This document shows positions 63,495 through 64,000 of a DNA stretch of 64,000 nt, piece by piece. A model generated the notes under the pieces. It was not told where the DNA came from, made no database searches, and saw only the letters and a list, made by a program, of their open reading frames with translations. A program made the position numbers and the translations under genes. Numbering within the stretch: position 1 is the first letter of the stretch; each line of letters starts with the position of its first letter. Source of the DNA: Pseudomonas sp. R4-35-07. Lineage in GTDB: Bacteria; Pseudomonadota; Gammaproteobacteria; Pseudomonadales; Pseudomonadaceae. Where the stretch lies: assembly GCF_003852235.1 (NCBI RefSeq), contig NZ_CP027732.1, positions 3,658,001 through 3,722,000 on the forward strand, read 5' to 3'.

Positions 63495-64000
63495 TCAAGG
63501 TCTTTTGATTTTAGCGGCCTTGAGCACCCGATCCGTCGACACATGGGCATTCGCGGCTTTGCCTTCCAGCCATTCCTTGGGTTTAGGCACCTTCGGCCCC
63601 CTTTTGCTTTTGACGACCGCTTTGGGCTGGATATTTCGAGCAAGTGCAAGCAGGTATTGAGCCAGCCCCGCTGCGGGGATAGGGATGGATAAATATTCTG
63701 GCAAGGCTATTTGCATCCCCTCGTAACCGCTGCGTACCTGCACCGTCAGGTGAAAAATCGATGCTTCCCAATCGTCGGGCAGAGTTTGGCGATGAGCCTG
63801 TTCGACGCTGCGTTTGAGCACGGCCAGAACGTTGTAAGCCAACACCGCCGATGCAAATCCCAACAGGGCTGCCTTAGGGTTGCCCAAGGTTTCGATTTCA
63901 CTGTCCAACACCGCTTCCAGGCGCTGGAACATCCCTTCGATGCTCCAACGACGGCGGTACAAATCGGCGATTTGCTCAGCACTGATAGAGTCGGGCAAGT
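63495..64000 (-). mobile_element. IS4-family transposase, C-terminal part
   Basis: At least 168 codons reach the window edge without a start that fits, so the gene continues beyond 64000. The segment IADLYRRRWSIEGMFQRLEAVL carries the Y-(2)-R-(3)-E-(6) signature with the catalytic Glu of IS4-type DDE transposases; GNPKAALLGFASAVLAYNVLAVLKRS and a basic tail (KSKRGPKVPKPKEW) follow. The orientation places the IS end near 63280-63490. Confidence 0.85.

Overview
The window looks like chromosome of a fluorescent Pseudomonas (P. fluorescens group). It is GC-rich, carries many copies of the GTGGGAGGGGGCTTGC-type REP/REPIN repeat known from that group, and contains a pyoverdine locus, a bkd operon and a stand-alone arnT. 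This assignment rests on gene content and repeats read by eye, with no database search.

Left part (0-14 kb): end of an MFS transporter; a sulfide/persulfide detoxification locus (TauE/SafE exporter, sulfide:quinone oxidoreductase, BigR-type ArsR repressor, divergent persulfide-dioxygenase-like MBL protein); bkdR and the bkdA1-A2-B-lpdV branched-chain ketoacid dehydrogenase operon; a branched-chain aminotransferase; a double-GNAT protein; and a two-gene radical-SAM DNA-repair-type operon behind a near-perfect LexA box.

14-31 kb: pyoverdine genes pvdA, fpvI-like sigma factor and pvdR-pvdT-opmQ, with two exact PvdS-type TAAAT-N16-CGT boxes but no fpvR; then a GntR-controlled HAAT-type ABC transporter with an M20 amidohydrolase and an amidase, followed by a LysR gene. 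31-40 kb: a LacI regulator and a convergent operon for uptake and oxidation/phosphorylation of a sugar or polyol, with a LacI-type operator in front of the transport genes. 40-50 kb: a secreted PPC-domain protein behind a second LexA box, an AttEFGH-like ABC/lipocalin cassette, and an Ais-like phosphatase with two ArnT-like glycosyltransferases.

50-57 kb: a DUF6124-type gene with a strongly foldable upstream region, a pair of related proteins that look like a papain-fold protease and a Cys-less partner behind a HrpL-type promoter, and a PPOX/LysR/LysR/GST group. 57.6-60.8 kb is a clearly AT-rich island, bracketed by two gene remnants. It holds a small RiPP operon: a 33-residue acidic precursor peptide, an E1/ThiF-like adenylating enzyme with an N-terminal PqqD-like domain (interrupted by one frameshift), a 2-oxoglutarate/Fe(II) oxygenase and an EamA exporter. 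The layout matches the pantocin A type of pathway and is the most interesting system here. The window ends with an aldo/keto reductase, a small membrane protein, a lipoprotein acid phosphatase and the end of an IS4-type transposase.
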